Of a DNA stretch of 64,000 bases, positions 1 through 6,472 are shown one piece after another. The translations under genes and the position numbers were made by a program. A model generated the notes under the pieces. It saw only the letters and a list, made by a program, of their open reading frames with translations, ran no database searches and was not told the DNA's origin. Position 1 is the stretch's first letter. Each line of letters starts with the position of its first letter. The stretch is from Paraburkholderia sp. BCC1884 (GTDB lineage Bacteria; Pseudomonadota; Gammaproteobacteria; Burkholderiales; Burkholderiaceae), in NCBI RefSeq assembly GCF_900996225.1, contig NZ_CAAJGL010000101.1:496001-560000 (forward strand). The letters run 5' to 3'.

Positions 1-150
1 GCCATTTGTAATTGGCAGTGGGAAAGTGCAAGTAATTGCAAAAGATGGTGCGGGTCAAACCGCTTTCTGCTTGATGCGAGCCAGTTTTGATTGGTGGTGC
101 GAAGGGATTTTGACCGAGTCGCGCACGCGTCGCGTGCAGGTCATCGACAC

Positions 151-170
151 GGCAGCGCCGTGGCGCTGCC
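151..170 (-). terminator. Possible terminator hairpin of the sigma-54 regulator gene
   Basis: A 9-bp perfect inverted repeat (GGCAGCGCC / GGCGCTGCC, 2-nt spacer) lies 15 bp past the stop codon of the minus-strand regulator gene. No T run follows on that strand, so intrinsic termination is uncertain. Nothing else is recognisable in bases 1-184. Confidence 0.35.
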
Positions 171-184
171 CGCGTTTCACCACG

Positions 185-1240
185 TTATTCGGCTTCTTCT
201 TCCGCGCCTTCGTCGCCGTAAGCGCTCAGGCGGTTGTACAGCGTTTTAAGACTGACGCCGAGGGCTTTCGCGGCACGTCGCTTGTCGCCGCCGCAATATT
301 TGAGCGTGCCGAGAATGATCTGCTTTTGCGCATCGGCCAACGGTGTACCAATCCACACGCTCATCGCGTCGCCCTGAGTCATGGGCTTTTTGACGCGCGA
401 GGCGAGGTGCGGATGCGGCAACTCCACCGTCTTCTCCGCGAGGATGAACGCGCGATAGACCGCGTTCTTCAACTCGCGCACGTTGCCTGGCCACGACCAG
501 GTGCGCAGCGTTTCGAGCGAGCGTTTGCTGAAGCTCTTGCTCGCGCTTTCCTGTTGATTGAGCAGCGCGAGGAAATGCTGTGCGAGCAATTCGCGGTCGC
601 CTTCGCGTTCGCGCAACGGCGGTGCGCGCAACGGAAAAACCGCGAGCCGGTACATCAGGTCCTCACGCAGACCGTTTTCCTTGACCGCCACGGCCGGGTC
701 GCGATTGGTCGCGGCGATCACGCGGACGTTGCCGCTGATCAATTCATTGCCGCCGACCCGGAAGAACGTGCCGGTCTCCAGGGCACGCAGCAGCTTGACC
801 TGACGCACGGGCGCCATTTCGGTGATTTCATCGAGAAACAGCGTGCCGCCGTTGGCGTGTTCGAAGTAGCCGACGCGGCCCTGGACCGCGCCCGTAAAGC
901 TGCCTTTTTCATGCCCAAACAGTTCGGCTTCGATGAGTTCGTCGGGAATCGCCCCGCAGTTTACGGCGACGAACGGAGCGTCCTTGCGGCTGCTTTTATC
1001 GTGAATCGTGCGGGCAATCAGTTCCTTGCCGGTGCCCGATTCGCCGATGATGAGCGCGGTCGCGTCGGTGCCGGCGACGCGTTCGATCTGCTCGTACAGA
1101 TCCAGCATCACCGGCGACGAGCCGTACAGCAGCCCGTACGATTTCAGTCCCGCGATGCCGTCCGCGACGCGCTGCTTCGCCTGTGCCGAGCCATTGCCGC
1201 GGGCGGAGACGGTGGGCGGGTCCAGATCGATTGACGCCAT
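185..1240 (-). CDS. Sigma-54 enhancer-binding protein without receiver domain
   Basis: A 351-residue transcriptional activator of RNA polymerase-sigma54. The AAA+ domain has Walker A GESGTGKE (residues 66-73), the sigma-54 contact loop GSFTGA (113-118, the common Ser variant of GAFTGA) and Walker B GGTLFLDEI (131-139). It ends in a Fis-type helix-turn-helix with helix SLKTLYNRL. There is no N-terminal receiver, GAF or PAS domain, only about 35 unstructured residues, so activity is probably set by an anti-activator or by expression level, as with PspF-like proteins (inference). The start at 1240 was chosen over a longer in-frame start at 1315 because AAA+ homology begins soon after it. It is divergent from the DUF883 gene, whose leader carries a -24/-12 promoter. 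The recognition helix matches that of the second activator at 2529-3929. Confidence 0.93.
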   Translation of the reverse strand: MASIDLDPPTVSARGNGSAQAKQRVADGIAGLKSYGLLYGSSPVMLDLYEQIERVAGTDATALIIGESGTGKELIARTIHDKSSRKDAPFVAVNCGAIPDELIEAELFGHEKGSFTGAVQGRVGYFEHANGGTLFLDEITEMAPVRQVKLLRALETGTFFRVGGNELISGNVRVIAATNRDPAVAVKENGLREDLMYRLAVFPLRAPPLREREGDRELLAQHFLALLNQQESASKSFSKRSLETLRTWSWPGNVRELKNAVYRAFILAEKTVELPHPHLASRVKKPMTQGDAMSVWIGTPLADAQKQIILGTLKYCGGDKRRAAKALGVSLKTLYNRLSAYGDEGAEEEAE

Positions 1241-1551
1241 AAACGGGGAGTCCTGTGCTAATGAGTTCGTTGTTGCGGCGCGCAGGCCTGGAAAGAGATA
1301 CGCATAGCGGCGCATATCTCACAAAGGTCGATTTAACCACTTCGGCGACGTTTCCGGCAATCGCTCTGACGGTTGGCCAAGACATTAACGCACGGTCGGT
1401 CAGAAAGTACCTGAAACAAGGATCTCCAGGTTAAGTGTAGGCAAATTTACCGGGCATGCCGTTTGCACAATTGACCCGACACGCGTGTGCTTTTGTTTGA
1501 CCTGTTTCGACAAAAACGCACGCAACGCCGAACTCAGACCAGGAGCGAACG
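1241..1551. other. Divergent regulatory region (311 bp, no gene)
   Basis: The gap between the minus-strand sigma-54 activator and the plus-strand DUF883 gene. It holds the -24/-12 motif at 1452-1467 and an inverted repeat ACCTG-N13-CAGGT (1409-1431) centred about 32 bp upstream of it. A 10-bp palindrome ACACGCGTGT (1479-1488) lies just downstream of the predicted start site. No convincing small ORF or RNA gene is visible. Confidence 0.6.
1452..1467 (+). promoter_or_regulatory. Sigma-54 (-24/-12) promoter of the DUF883 gene
   Basis: GGGCATGCCGTTTGCA matches the sigma-54 consensus TGGCACG-N4-TTGCW at 10 of 12 defined positions. The GG doublet (1453) and GC doublet (1465) start exactly 12 bases apart. 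The predicted transcript start is near 1478, 74 nt before the ATG at 1552. The neighbouring gene encodes a sigma-54 activator, which strengthens the call. Confidence 0.7.
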
Positions 1552-1869
1552 ATGACTGACACCACGCAACAACTCGCACTCGGCGGCCAGAAGATTGTCG
1601 ACGATCTGCGGGTGCTGATAAAGGACTCGGAGGAAATGCTGCGGCTTGCCGCCAACGTGCCGGGCGAGGGCGTCGACGCCTTGCGTGACAAGCTGGGCAC
1701 GCATGTGGAAACGCTGCAGTCGGCCCTTGGCGACGCGCAGCAGAATGCGCAGCGGCGCTATCGCGCGGCCACGGTCAACACCGAGCGCTACGTGCGCCAT
1801 AACCCGTGGCGCTCGATTGGTATTGCCGCGAGCGTCGGCTTTCTACTCGGCGTGCTGACTGCGCGCTAG
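1552..1869 (+). CDS. DUF883 (YqjD/ElaB-like) membrane-anchored protein
   Basis: A 105-residue protein of the YqjD/ElaB/DUF883 family. It has a long amphipathic, Asp/Glu/Ala-rich helical N-terminal part (about 10-75), then the typical RYVRHNPWRSIG junction and one C-terminal transmembrane helix (about 86-103) ending in an arginine. E. coli members sit in the inner membrane, bind ribosomes and are induced in stationary phase; transfer of that role here is inference. A good ribosome site (AGGAGCG) precedes the ATG. The gene lies behind a sigma-54 motif and is followed 72 bp later by another small membrane protein, probably in the same transcript. Confidence 0.9.
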   Translation: MTDTTQQLALGGQKIVDDLRVLIKDSEEMLRLAANVPGEGVDALRDKLGTHVETLQSALGDAQQNAQRRYRAATVNTERYVRHNPWRSIGIAASVGFLLGVLTAR

Positions 1870-1941
1870 GACGCTACGGCGTCATGGCGCAAAGCCTTGC
1901 AGTTCGACACCTATCCGTTTCAAGACGACAAGGAGTTCACG

Positions 1942-2211
1942 ATGGCACGACCCAAAATCGGCATCTTCGGCGCGCTGATGGCGCTCGGCGGTTTTCTCGC
2001 GGTCCGCTATGTGCAGCGCAGCCGCGCCACCCGCATTCCGGTGGCGCGCGAGCTGAGCCGCTGGGAGAATGAAGGCGGTGCGGTGGCAACGCCGGCGACG
2101 CCGTCTGGCGGCGCTGTCACGGCGGCCAGCGCGAGCCCGGGCGCGCACGGCGCCAACGGTTCGGCTTATACGAATGGCAATGGCGGCGCGTGGCCATTTC
2201 CGCGCAGTTGA
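1942..2211 (+). CDS. Small one-TM hypothetical protein
   Basis: An 89-residue protein of unknown function. A short basic N-terminus leads into one hydrophobic segment (about 6-22, ending FLAVRYVQRSR). A low-complexity Gly/Ala/Ser/Asn-rich tail (about 45-85) follows. The start at 1942 has AAGGAG 6 bases upstream, which beats an in-frame ATG at 1897. It follows the DUF883 gene closely in the same direction, so the two are probably co-transcribed and may share a role at the inner membrane. No family name can be assigned with confidence. Confidence 0.75.
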   Translation: MARPKIGIFGALMALGGFLAVRYVQRSRATRIPVARELSRWENEGGAVATPATPSGGAVTAASASPGAHGANGSAYTNGNGGAWPFPRS

Positions 2212-2528
2212 GCCGGTCTGCGGGGGCCGCGGCTCGTCGTGCGCGGGAGCGCACGCATTGACGGGCGATCCCCCGTCAGGCACGCTAATTCACATCGAGA
2301 TAGCCGTATAATAAGTAAATAAACAACAATACTTCGCGGGATAGGCAGTTTTTTCCGCTCATTGTTGCAATTTTGACCTAAGTCTGCAGTGCTGTGCCGA
2401 TCGGCAAATCAGCGTGCGCCCGCCGCCGGGCGTAGCGCGCTGCCTGCGAGCACGGCGCCGCGGGCGCGCATTTTAAGCATGCGTTCTTGCATGTTTCCCC
2501 ACCCACGCTTGCAGGCTTTCGAGACGCG
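2212..2528. other. Leader of the second sigma-54 activator gene (317 bp, no gene)
   Basis: A GC-rich first half is followed by an AT-rich stretch around 2300-2370. This contains TATAAT (2307-2312), a plausible sigma-70 -10 box, but I find no good -35 box at 16-18 bp. If it is used, the leader of the activator gene would be about 210 nt long. No ORF in this stretch is convincing. Confidence 0.4.
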
Positions 2529-3929
2529 ATGCCACATGTACTGATTGTCGACGACGACGCGAGTACCCGCGAGGCGCTTTCCGCCATCATCGGGGAAGAC
2601 GGCCTGACTACCGCCACCGCAGGCGATCTGCGCGAAGCGCGCATTCAACTGGTCCGGCAGATGCCGGACGTCGTCTTTACGGACCTGAAGCTGCCTGATG
2701 GCAGTGGGGTCGATCTGTTCGAAGATCTCGATCCGCGCTCCGGCGTGGAAGTGATCGTGATTACCGGCCACGCCACGGTCGAGTCGGCCGTCAATGCGCT
2801 GAAGATGGGCGCCACCGACTATCTGGTCAAGCCGATCAACATGCAGCGCGTCAAGGCGATCCTGTCGCGCCTGCCGCGCGCCGGCGACCTGAAGGCGGAA
2901 ATCGGCACTCTGCGCGGCGAGTTGCGCCGCATGGGCCGTTTCGGTTTGATGCTCGGCAATTCGCCGGCGATGCAGGAGGTCTATGACCAGATCGGCCGTG
3001 TCGCGCCGACGGCGGCCTCGGTCATGCTGGTGGGCGAGTCGGGCACCGGCAAGGAAGTCGCCGCGCAGACGCTGCACGAACTCAGCTTGCGTCGCAAGCA
3101 CGCGTTTCTCGCGGTCAACTGCGGCGCGATCTCGCCGAATTTGATCGAATCGGAAATGTTCGGCCACGAGCGCGGTTCGTTCACGGGCGCGGATCGTCAG
3201 CACAAGGGTTATTTCGAACGCGCGAATGGCGGCACGCTGTTCCTCGACGAAATTACCGAGATGCCGATCGAATTGCAGGTGAAGCTGCTGCGCGTGCTGG
3301 AAACCGGCATGTTCATGCGGGTCGGCACGACCAAGGAAATCGAAACCGATGTGCGTCTGATCGCGGCCACGAACCGCGATCCCGAGCAGGCGGTGCTCGA
3401 AGGCAAGCTGCGGCTCGACTTGTACCATCGCCTGAACGTGTTTCCGATCAGCCTGCCGCCGCTGCGCGATCGCGGCAAAGACGTTGAACTGCTCGCTCAG
3501 GCTTTCCTCGACGAACTCAACGAACGCCACAGCACGAAGAAGCATTTTCCCGCCGCCGTGAAGGAAATGCTGATGTCGTATCCGTGGCCGGGCAATGTGC
3601 GCGAGTTGAAGAACTACGTGCAACGCGCGCACATCATGTCGGGAACGGACTCGGACAGCACGGCGACGGTGCCGTTGCAGATCACGCTGTCCAAGCCCGC
3701 CGCCGGTACGGCGATCACGATTCCGTTCGGCACGTCGCTCGCCGAAGCGGACCGTCAGCTGATTCTGGCCACGCTCGAGCAATGCGGCGGGGTGAAGACG
3801 CGGGCGGCCGAGATTCTCGGCATCAGCCTGAAGACGCTCTACAACCGCCTGGTCGAGTACGGCAACGACGCGCGTGAAGACGCCGACGCCGCCGACGAAT
3901 CGCGCGCCTTGGGCGGGGCGGACGCCTAA
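2529..3929 (+). CDS. Sigma-54-dependent response regulator (NtrC family)
   Basis: A 466-residue NtrC-type activator. The receiver domain spans about 1-115, with the acidic triad VDDD near residue 8, phospho-acceptor Asp52 (FTDLKLPDG) and Lys101 (LVKP). The AAA+ domain has Walker A VGESGTGKE (about 168-176) and sigma-54 loop GSFTGA (216-221). A C-terminal Fis-type helix-turn-helix ends in SLKTLYNRLVEYG. ATG 2529 was chosen because MPHVLIVDD is a normal receiver start; the in-frame start at 2487 adds 14 unrelated residues. No histidine kinase lies nearby, so it is an orphan regulator. Its recognition helix is nearly identical to that of the receiver-less activator at 185-1240, so both may read the same operators. 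Confidence 0.95.
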   Translation: MPHVLIVDDDASTREALSAIIGEDGLTTATAGDLREARIQLVRQMPDVVFTDLKLPDGSGVDLFEDLDPRSGVEVIVITGHATVESAVNALKMGATDYLVKPINMQRVKAILSRLPRAGDLKAEIGTLRGELRRMGRFGLMLGNSPAMQEVYDQIGRVAPTAASVMLVGESGTGKEVAAQTLHELSLRRKHAFLAVNCGAISPNLIESEMFGHERGSFTGADRQHKGYFERANGGTLFLDEITEMPIELQVKLLRVLETGMFMRVGTTKEIETDVRLIAATNRDPEQAVLEGKLRLDLYHRLNVFPISLPPLRDRGKDVELLAQAFLDELNERHSTKKHFPAAVKEMLMSYPWPGNVRELKNYVQRAHIMSGTDSDSTATVPLQITLSKPAAGTAITIPFGTSLAEADRQLILATLEQCGGVKTRAAEILGISLKTLYNRLVEYGNDAREDADAADESRALGGADA

Positions 3930-3967
3930 GGCGCACCACTCACGCCCCGAAGGGGGCGGCACCTGAA

Positions 3968-3983
3968 CGGCACACGCCTTGCT
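3968..3983 (+). promoter_or_regulatory. Sigma-54 (-24/-12) promoter of the proline-rich gene
   Basis: CGGCACACGCCTTGCT fits TGGCACG-N4-TTGCW at 10 of 12 defined positions. GG (3969) and GC (3981) start exactly 12 apart. The predicted start is near 3994, which leaves a 24-nt leader containing an AACGAGG ribosome site before the ATG at 4018. It lies 39 bp after the stop codon of a sigma-54 activator gene. Confidence 0.75.
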
Positions 3984-4017
3984 GCGATCGGATAGACCGC
4001 AAACGAGGATAAATAAC

Positions 4018-4254
4018 ATGCCGGACTACGCTGCCGCTCCTACGCTTTCCCCGACCCAGCACCTGCATCGCCCCGAGCCGATCGAGCCGCCTTCGCCGCC
4101 GCCGATCGCGCCGCCGAGTCCCGGCGAGCCCGATACCATTCCGATCCCCAGTCCCGATCCGGGTCCGCAACCGATCGAACCCATCGAGCCGGTTGCGCCG
4201 CCGATCGGCGACCCGCCGCCGCAGCCTACGCAGACGCCACAAGCTAGCCTGTAA
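4018..4254 (+). CDS. Proline-rich small hypothetical protein
   Basis: A 78-residue protein, roughly one-third proline, built from repeats of the type P-I-E-P, P-S-P and P-P-I. There is no signal peptide, cysteine or membrane segment, so it is probably extended (polyproline II) and cytoplasmic. The start at 4018 follows an AACGAGG ribosome site. The direct -24/-12 promoter and the position right behind a sigma-54 response regulator imply it is a target of that regulator. I recognise no family. The codon usage is GC-rich like its neighbours, and the upstream signals argue that it is a genuine gene. Confidence 0.65.
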   Translation: MPDYAAAPTLSPTQHLHRPEPIEPPSPPPIAPPSPGEPDTIPIPSPDPGPQPIEPIEPVAPPIGDPPPQPTQTPQASL

Positions 4255-4445
4255 CTGCCATCGGCGCCTCAGCGGCTGGTGCGCGTGCAACTCTGACACG
4301 TCTTGTGCGCTGCGCCACAGTTTGGGGCAGCCAATTTATGTACTTGTTACAAAGACGACGCATCTTTTACCGGCAATTTGCTGTCGCGACCCCTAGACTG
4401 TATTGATGCCGCGTCCGCGGCGCGCTTCCCACGGAGGCTACGACC

Positions 4446-4658
4446 ATGAGACACCCAGCATTGCGCCGTTCGGCGCGCCACTCGAAGCGCGACTCGCGGC
4501 CAGGCGGCGCGCAGGGCGCTCAACCGGCACCGGTTGACCCGTCCGCGCAGAACCGCGTCGCGCCTGACGCCCCGCCGGACGGCGAGTACAACCAGGGCGG
4601 CGTACGGCCCGAAGGGCTGGACTATCAGCGCGATCTGGGCTCCGAGCAGGACGCCTGA
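4446..4658 (+). CDS. Small basic hypothetical protein
   Basis: A 70-residue hydrophilic protein. An Arg/Ser/His-rich N-terminus (residues 1-20) leads to a Pro/Ala/Gln-rich middle and an acidic C-terminus (GLDYQRDLGSEQDA). No membrane segment or known motif is present, and it is likely disordered. A strong ribosome site (GGAGGC, 7 nt before ATG) supports translation. It sits between the proline-rich gene and otsA and is followed by a UUCG-loop terminator, so it seems to be its own unit. A weak sigma-54-like motif in the leader (near 4294) lacks the GG doublet and is not counted. Confidence 0.65.
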   Translation: MRHPALRRSARHSKRDSRPGGAQGAQPAPVDPSAQNRVAPDAPPDGEYNQGGVRPEGLDYQRDLGSEQDA

Positions 4659-4719
4659 CAGGCTTGGCGGCCAGTAGCGAGATTGCTGGTTTCGTCAGAC
4701 AAAGCAGAAAAAATTTCTT

Positions 4720-4747
4720 CGCGACGCTTCGGCATCGCGCGTTTTTG
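4720..4747 (+). terminator. Rho-independent terminator after the 4446 gene
   Basis: Stem CGCGACGC / GCATCGCG (one mismatch) is closed by a C-UUCG-G tetraloop and followed by CGTTTTTG. It separates the small basic protein gene from the otsA promoter. Confidence 0.65.
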
Positions 4748-4795
4748 CTCGTTCGTCACATTTGCATACATTTTTATTTCCGATATGTCGTAAAA

Positions 4796-4811
4796 AGGCA
4801 CGCGACTTGCA
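4796..4811 (+). promoter_or_regulatory. Sigma-54 (-24/-12) promoter of otsA
   Basis: AGGCACGCGACTTGCA matches the sigma-54 consensus TGGCACG-N4-TTGCW at 11 of 12 defined positions, missing only the first T. GG (4797) and GC (4809) start exactly 12 apart. The predicted start is near 4822 and gives a 47-nt leader with a GGTGGAG ribosome site before otsA. The flanking DNA is AT-rich, as is usual for regulated promoters. Confidence 0.82.
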
Positions 4812-4869
4812 TGCACCTTTTTGGCGAATATCCGTATGCAACGAAACAACTGAACTAGGTGGAGCACCA

Positions 4870-6303
4870 ATGAGCAGACTGATCGTGGTATCGAATCGTG
4901 TCGCACCGACGCAGGAAGGCCGCCCCGCAGCTGGCGGCTTGGCGATCGGCGTACTGGACGCGCTTAAGGAAACCGGCGGGGTCTGGTTCGGCTGGAGCGG
5001 TGAGACGGTGAGCGAGCCGTCCTCGCCGGTGATCGAGAAGCAAGGCAATGTGACGTACGCGACGGTGGGCCTCACCAAGCGCGACTACGACCAGTATTAC
5101 CGCGGTTTTTCCAACGCGACGCTGTGGCCGACGTTCCATTACCGCAACGACCTGTCGCGCTATGACCGTCAGGAATATGCGGGCTATCAGCGCGTCAACG
5201 CGACGCTTGCGAAGCAGCTCAAGGAGTTGCTCAAGCCCGACGACATCATCTGGGTGCACGACTATCACCTGCTGCCGTTTGCGCGTTGCCTGCGCGAACT
5301 CGGCGTGAAGAATCCGATTGGCTTCTTCCTGCATATTCCGTTTCCCGTGCCGGAAGTACTGCGCACGATTCCGCCGCACGAAGAACTGGTCAAGGCGATG
5401 TGCAGCTACGACGTGATCGGCTTCCAGACGGAAGCGGATCGCCAGTCGTTCGTCGACTTCATCGAGCGCGGCCAGCACGGCACGTCGAGCGAAGACGGCA
5501 TGGTGCACGCGTATAACCGCTTCCTGAAAGTGGGCGCCTATCCGATCGGTATCTATCCGGATGCGATTGCCAAGGCTGCCGAACAGTTCACCGATCGCAA
5601 GCCGGTGCGTAGCCTGCGCGACGGAATGCGCGGGCGCAAGCTGATCATGAGCGTCGATCGTCTCGATTATTCGAAGGGGCTGGTGGAGCGCTTCCAGGCG
5701 TTCGAGCGTCTGCTGCTGAATGCGCCGGGTTGGCATGGACGTGTTTCGCTGGTGCAGATCGCGCCGCCGACGCGCGCCGACGTCGCGACCTACCAGCGTA
5801 TTCGTCAAACGCTCGAAGGCGAGGCGGGCCGTATCAACGGTCGTTTCGCGCAACTCGACTGGACGCCGATCCAGTATCTGAACCGCAAGTACGAGCGCAA
5901 TCTGCTGATGGCGCTGTTCCGTCAATCGCAAGTGGGCTATGTGACGCCGTTGCGCGACGGGATGAATCTGGTCGCGAAGGAGTATGTCGCCTCGCAAGAC
6001 CCGGCCGATCCGGGCGTGCTGGTGCTGTCGCAATTCGCGGGCGCCGCCGAGCAGTTGCCGGGCGCGCTGGTGGTCAATCCGTTCGATCTGTCGCAGATGG
6101 CCGAAGCGCTCGAACGTGCCTTGTCGATGCCGCTCGCCGAACGTCAGGCGCGTCACGCTGACATGATGGCGCCGATGCGTGAGAACAACCTTTCGGTGTG
6201 GCGCGACACCTTCCTCGGCGATCTGCGCAATGTCGCGACCGCCTCTTCGGTGACGGCCAAAGCGGTAAAGCTCGCTGACGTGAGGGCATCGTCGTCGCAT
6301 TGA
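4870..6303 (+). CDS. otsA: Trehalose-6-phosphate synthase
   Basis: A 477-residue GT20 glycosyltransferase that joins UDP-glucose and glucose-6-phosphate to trehalose-6-phosphate in the cytosol. It opens with the typical MSRLIVVSNRV. It contains the acceptor-site motif WVHDYHLLPF, the helix GFFLHIPFPVPEV, VDRLDYSKGL, and the nucleotide-sugar site TPLRDGMNLVAKEYVA. ATG 4870 follows GGTGGAGC. Length is normal for OtsA. No otsB phosphatase lies next to it, so that step must be encoded elsewhere. It has its own strong terminator and a near-consensus sigma-54 promoter, which suggests trehalose synthesis is switched by one of the nearby enhancer-binding proteins. Confidence 0.97.
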   Translation: MSRLIVVSNRVAPTQEGRPAAGGLAIGVLDALKETGGVWFGWSGETVSEPSSPVIEKQGNVTYATVGLTKRDYDQYYRGFSNATLWPTFHYRNDLSRYDRQEYAGYQRVNATLAKQLKELLKPDDIIWVHDYHLLPFARCLRELGVKNPIGFFLHIPFPVPEVLRTIPPHEELVKAMCSYDVIGFQTEADRQSFVDFIERGQHGTSSEDGMVHAYNRFLKVGAYPIGIYPDAIAKAAEQFTDRKPVRSLRDGMRGRKLIMSVDRLDYSKGLVERFQAFERLLLNAPGWHGRVSLVQIAPPTRADVATYQRIRQTLEGEAGRINGRFAQLDWTPIQYLNRKYERNLLMALFRQSQVGYVTPLRDGMNLVAKEYVASQDPADPGVLVLSQFAGAAEQLPGALVVNPFDLSQMAEALERALSMPLAERQARHADMMAPMRENNLSVWRDTFLGDLRNVATASSVTAKAVKLADVRASSSH

Positions 6304-6362
6304 TAGCGACGCGGTGCCGATCACGTCGGCACGAAGTGGTATGAGTGGGAGGAGACGAGCAG

Positions 6363-6400
6363 GGCGCGGATCGTATCAGGCGATCCGCGCCTTCTTTTTT
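6363..6400 (+). terminator. Rho-independent terminator of otsA
   Basis: An 11-bp perfect stem GGCGCGGATCG / CGATCCGCGCC with a 7-nt loop, followed by TTCTTTTTT. Confidence 0.9.
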
Positions 6401-6472
6401 GCGGCACGCTAAAGCGCATCGAGCGGCGCCGGACGCTGCGGGATGCCTTCGCGCGACACACCGCCGGGCCCA

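Noticed and set aside
26-1234. Long open frame opposite the first sigma-54 activator (and similar long frames opposite otsA, parE, parC, purT, dcm, tal and others).
   Set aside because: High-GC codon bias opens antisense frames. The proteins are Arg/His-rich, without domains, and lie on known genes.
1886-1910. A TGGCGC...TTGCA sequence upstream of the 1942 gene resembling sigma-54.
   Set aside because: GG and GC are 13 bases apart instead of 12, which normally abolishes activity.
2276-2292. AGGCACGCTAATTCAC before the second activator gene.
   Set aside because: The -24 half is good but the GC at -12 is missing.
2409-4019. 536-residue frame on the minus strand.
   Set aside because: It is antisense to the complete NtrC-type regulator and has low-complexity Arg/Ala/His composition.
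4294-4309. TGACACGTCTTGTGCG before the 4446 gene as a fifth sigma-54 promoter.
   Set aside because: The -24 doublet is GA, not GG. Too weak to count.
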